64,000 nt of DNA from Desulforamulus reducens MI-1 (lineage in GTDB: Bacteria; Bacillota; Desulfotomaculia; Desulfotomaculales; Desulfotomaculaceae). The notes beneath the pieces were generated by a model. It had not been told where the DNA came from. It saw nothing but the letters and a program-made list of their open reading frames with translations, and made no database searches. The stretch is from the NCBI RefSeq assembly GCF_000016165.1, contig NC_009253.1:1398332-1462331 (forward strand), written 5' to 3'. Below are positions 61,527 to 64,000 of the stretch, one piece after another; positions within the stretch are counted from its first letter, which is position 1, and each line of letters starts with the position of its first letter. The position numbers and the translations under genes are program-made.

Positions 61527-62281
61527 CTATTTCAAATTGATCGTCCAGTTGCCGTTCATTACGAACTCCGGCCAGGAGATTTCCAGATTGGATGTATTCA
61601 CATTCTTGTTAAACTTAAGGGTTATGACAGCCATATCTCCTTTGAATTCCGAAGATATCTTCTTGATGTCTTTGCTGTCTGCCTGGAAGGATATGATCTG
61701 GACATTTTTATCAGTTCCCGTATTGAGCTGGAATGCTAGCTTGGCAGATGTCGGAGAAAGCCGTTGGACGCTCTTTAGTACTGCCTTCTGAGCGAACAGA
61801 TCCACATTCTGATTGAGGATTTTTTCGCCATCTTTGGGTATGTCGATTTTAATATTATCAACTGATTTTTGATAATTGGCCAGCAGAGCAGGAACGTTAA
61901 CCGTAAGCTGGCTATCTTTAGCCCGCATCGGTTTCAAAGGTTGTTACTGGCCAGGCATTGGCATCAGCCGATACTTTAAGTTGGTACCTGGTACCGTTTT
62001 TGTCAGTCGTTCCGGTTTGGAGCTGGTTCCACTGCCTATCACGCTGTCCTCACCACGATTTTCGAAGGTAGTATTGACCGTTTTGTAGAGTGGCTGTCCA
62101 AATGCTGCAAGCTTCACGTTCTTGTTTTATTTTTCTTGTTGTGCTTTTCTAGTTTTTGGTAGGCCTTTCTTTTTATACATTACATATCACAATCAACTCC
62201 GTTCATAAGATTGTCAATCTCCTTTTCTATCAGATCATCATCAAGGTTGTTTAATAACTTGATTAATTTATCTTCATTCAC
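61527..62281 (-). pseudogene. DUF4179-type anti-sigma protein, decayed
   Basis: On the minus strand a GTG near 62281 opens VNEDKLIKLLNNLDDDLIEKE, the usual start of DUF4179 proteins, but the frame ends in TAA near 62189. Downstream, one frame reads TDKNGTRYQLKVSADANAWP then ends, and a third continues AKDSQLTVNVPALLANYQKS to the stop at 61527 (ISWPEFVMNGNWTINLK). At least two frameshifts and several stops separate these. It is a remnant of the membrane anti-sigma partner of the sigma pseudogene just upstream. Confidence 0.75.
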
Positions 62282-62298
62282 AACTTAATCCCTTACTC

Positions 62299-62841
62299 AA
62301 TGAAATAAGTTTTTCTCCTTTATAACTTTTCTGCCCCTTAGGAGTCTATTATCTATGGCAGATCTCGATAAATTAAAAGCATTTGCCAAATCACTTATTT
62401 TGTCACCAAAGAAGTATCTTCTAATGAATATTTTTTTGTCTGTTTCGTTAAAGGAGCTTATAATTTCCAGAACCTTTTCTTGGTCTTGTTTTAAAATAAT
62501 TTATTTCTCTAGACTAAAGTTCTCTTTTATTTCTAATCCTTCGATAGTAACAACATTTGTAGAACTTTTTTGCGTTTATATATAAGTGCTTTGCATTTTG
62601 TTAAAATTAAAAGCCATGTTCTAAAATTCCCTTTTTCTTGATCAAAATCATTAATTTTAACCCATGCATCTAAAAATACATCAGACACACATTCTTCAAT
62701 ATCTTCTCTATTAAGTGACTGGCACAAAATATTATAAGCCAAGCAGTAAATTGTTTTTGTGTACTTATTTATCATATATTCATATGCAAGTACGTCTTTA
62801 TTTTTTATTCCTTCCACAAGTGCACTTTGTGAGTAGCCCAA
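62299..62841 (-). pseudogene. ECF sigma factor, frameshifted
   Basis: From ATG 62841 region 2 is intact (MGYSQSALVEGIKNKDVLAY, REDIEECVSDVFLDAWVKI), but the frame fails after KALIYKRKK at a run of six A (about 62570), where a shift leads into TNVVTIEGLEIKENFSLEK, then a stop codon, then region 4 in the same frame (EIISSFNETDKKIFIRRYFF, LANAFNLSRSAIDNRLLRG) to TGA at 62299. One homopolymer frameshift and one nonsense change therefore separate the halves. It is followed by the broken DUF4179 gene. Confidence 0.8.
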
Positions 62842-62971
62842 GTTTTATTCAACTCCTCTCATATATTACTACGTCCTTAATAAATTTTTCTCTTAATGAA
62901 TTTTAAGTTTTTGATTAGACAACTGGCTTCTGCCATACCAGCAGGATATGAGAAACTTTCTTATAAGCAAA

Positions 62972-62998
62972 AAACCGACCTACAAAAAGGTCGGTTTA
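62972..62998 (-). terminator. terminator of trpB
   Basis: AAACCGACCT pairs with AGGTCGGTTT; on the minus strand a TTTTTTGC run follows. Confidence 0.85.
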
Positions 62999-63014
62999 GT
63001 AAACTTTTTCAATT

Positions 63015-64000
63015 TTATTTTAACATGTAAAAAACTTGCTCCACATCCTTATCCCCACGTCCGGAGATGTTAACGATGATAATTTGATCTTGTTGCAGGG
63101 TAGGAGCGATTTTAATGGCATGGGCCACAGCATGGGCACTTTCAAGTGCCGGTATAATACCCTCTGTTTTAGATAATTCTTTAAAGGCATCTAATGCTTC
63201 GGTGTCATTAATGGCTACATACTCGGCCCTGCCCGTAGCCTTTAAATAACTGTGTTCCGGCCCAACACCAGGGTAATCTAATCCAGCGGATATTGAATGC
63301 GTTGTTAATGGTTCCCCATTTTCATCCTGCATTAAGTAGCATTTAAAGCCATGTAAAATTCCTGGTTTTCCTGCACATAAGGGTGCGGCATGTTGACCTG
63401 TTGCCAGACCTTTACCGCCTGGTTCTACGCCAATAATATTAACTTCTTTATCCTCCACAAAGGGATAAAACAAACCAATGGCATTACTACCGCCGCCAAC
63501 ACAGGCCATTATATAGTCCGGTAAGCGTCCTTCAATTTTTCGAAGTTGGTCCTTCGCTTCTATGCCAATTATCGACTGAAAATGTCGAACAATTAGAGGG
63601 TAAGGATGGGGACCTACGGCAGAACCTAACATATAATAAGTATTTTCGTGGTTCTCTACCAGATCTTGTAAAGCCACATCAACAGCATCTTTAAGGGTTT
63701 TTGTGCCTGTAGTTACTGTTACTACTTTAGCACCTAGCAATTCCATACGAAAAACATTTAGTGCCTGACGCTTGGTATCTTCTTCACCCATATAAATAAC
63801 ACATTCCATATTAAACATAGCACAGGCCGTAGCCGTGGCTACTCCGTGCTGACCAGCCCCGGTTTCGGCGATAACTCTTTTAATGCCCATTCTTTTGGCC
63901 AGTAAAACCTGACCAAGTACATTGTTGATCTTGTGTGAGCCAGTATGGTTAAGATCTTCTCTTTTAAGGTAAATTTTGGCTCCGCCCAGTTTTTTGGTCA
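63015..64000 (-). CDS. trpB: tryptophan synthase beta chain, partial
   Basis: The frame stays open to the right edge, so the N-terminus is missing; the ATG at 63890 is internal. Visible are the PLP lysine motif [14 protein letters not shown] (near 63940), [33 protein letters not shown] (phosphate-binding) and [14 protein letters not shown], then [13 protein letters not shown] at the end. TrpB joins indole and serine to make tryptophan with PLP. It is the TrpB1 type. It ends at a terminator, so it is the last gene of its operon unless trpA lies elsewhere: trpA is not downstream here, which is unusual. Confidence 0.95.
   Translation of the reverse strand, partial: TKKLGGAKIYLKREDLNHTGSHKINNVLGQVLLAKRMGIKRVIAETGAGQHGVATATACAMFNMECVIYMGEEDTKRQALNVFRMELLGAKVVTVTTGTKTLKDAVDVALQDLVENHENTYYMLGSAVGPHPYPLIVRHFQSIIGIEAKDQLRKIEGRLPDYIMACVGGGSNAIGLFYPFVEDKEVNIIGVEPGGKGLATGQHAAPLCAGKPGILHGFKCYLMQDENGEPLTTHSISAGLDYPGVGPEHSYLKATGRAEYVAINDTEALDAFKELSKTEGIIPALESAHAVAHAIKIAPTLQQDQIIIVNISGRGDKDVEQVFYMLK

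Noticed and set aside
61428-62088. Plus-strand frames across the DUF4179 remnant
   Set aside because: They are mirror images of the decayed minus-strand gene, which has clear family similarity.
1-64000. CRISPR arrays, tRNA or rRNA genes
   Set aside because: I saw no regularly spaced direct repeats and no tRNA or rRNA hallmark; a tRNAscan or Infernal run would be needed to exclude a missed one.

Overview
The window looks like chromosomal DNA of an endospore-forming, anaerobic Firmicute. It carries an alpha/beta-type small acid-soluble spore protein, a SleB-type cell-wall hydrolase, strong AGGAGG-type ribosome binding sites and frequent TTG/GTG starts. A large cytoplasmic Hdr-type electron-transfer locus, two TauE/SafE (TSUP) exporters, a selenoprotein gene and a MoCo oxidoreductase suggest a sulfate reducer or syntroph of the Desulfotomaculum/Desulforamulus group (Peptococcaceae). 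That assignment is inference from gene content; no rRNA gene is present to confirm it.

Layout. 1-3150: 3' end of a CDF cation transporter, DUF362, DUF523, BON-domain and small hypothetical genes. 3279-8387: a membrane histidine kinase and an NtrC-type sigma-54 activator, then a good sigma-54 promoter (GG-N10-GC at 6641-6654) driving a TSUP permease and a TIGR02186-like protein. 8441-11336: an acetyl-CoA hydrolase/transferase and a second TSUP permease behind a tiny membrane protein. 11451-13518: upp and uracil permease, separated by a PyrR-like attenuator. 13519-17056: structured repeat, glutaredoxin-like protein, SepF, TtcA-like protein, SASP, ketopantoate reductase. 17427-18090: IS1380-type remnant.

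18635-29311 is the centrepiece: hdrC, hdrB, a 1481-residue HdrA with a GltD/NfnB-like NAD(P)H module inserted in it, a second 1007-residue HdrA, an MvhD whose reading frame crosses an in-frame TGA (predicted selenocysteine, with a SECIS-like hairpin), and an FrhB/FdhB-like iron-sulfur protein. Together they suggest a soluble flavin-based electron-bifurcating complex linking NAD(P)H, ferredoxin and a disulfide or low-potential donor. An intact IS1380-family element lies just downstream.

31287-48344: TM1266-like regulator, Na+/solute symporter, SleB-like hydrolase, asparaginase, single-domain chromate transporter, DUF1294, PspC, DUF134/NifX pair, Hsp33, Dabb protein, molybdopterin oxidoreductase, a PAS-PAS-GAF-GGDEF-EAL protein, YpiB-like protein, RluD-type pseudouridine synthase, MFS transporter and a 49-residue protein. 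48739-50022: IS110-family transposase with long non-coding flanks. 50310-64000: glpX, an ECF-sigma / beta-propeller anti-sigma-like / ABC exporter operon, TIGR01212 radical SAM protein, Lon-like protease, a decayed ECF-sigma/DUF4179 pair, and trpB running off the right edge. I saw no rRNA, tRNA or CRISPR array.
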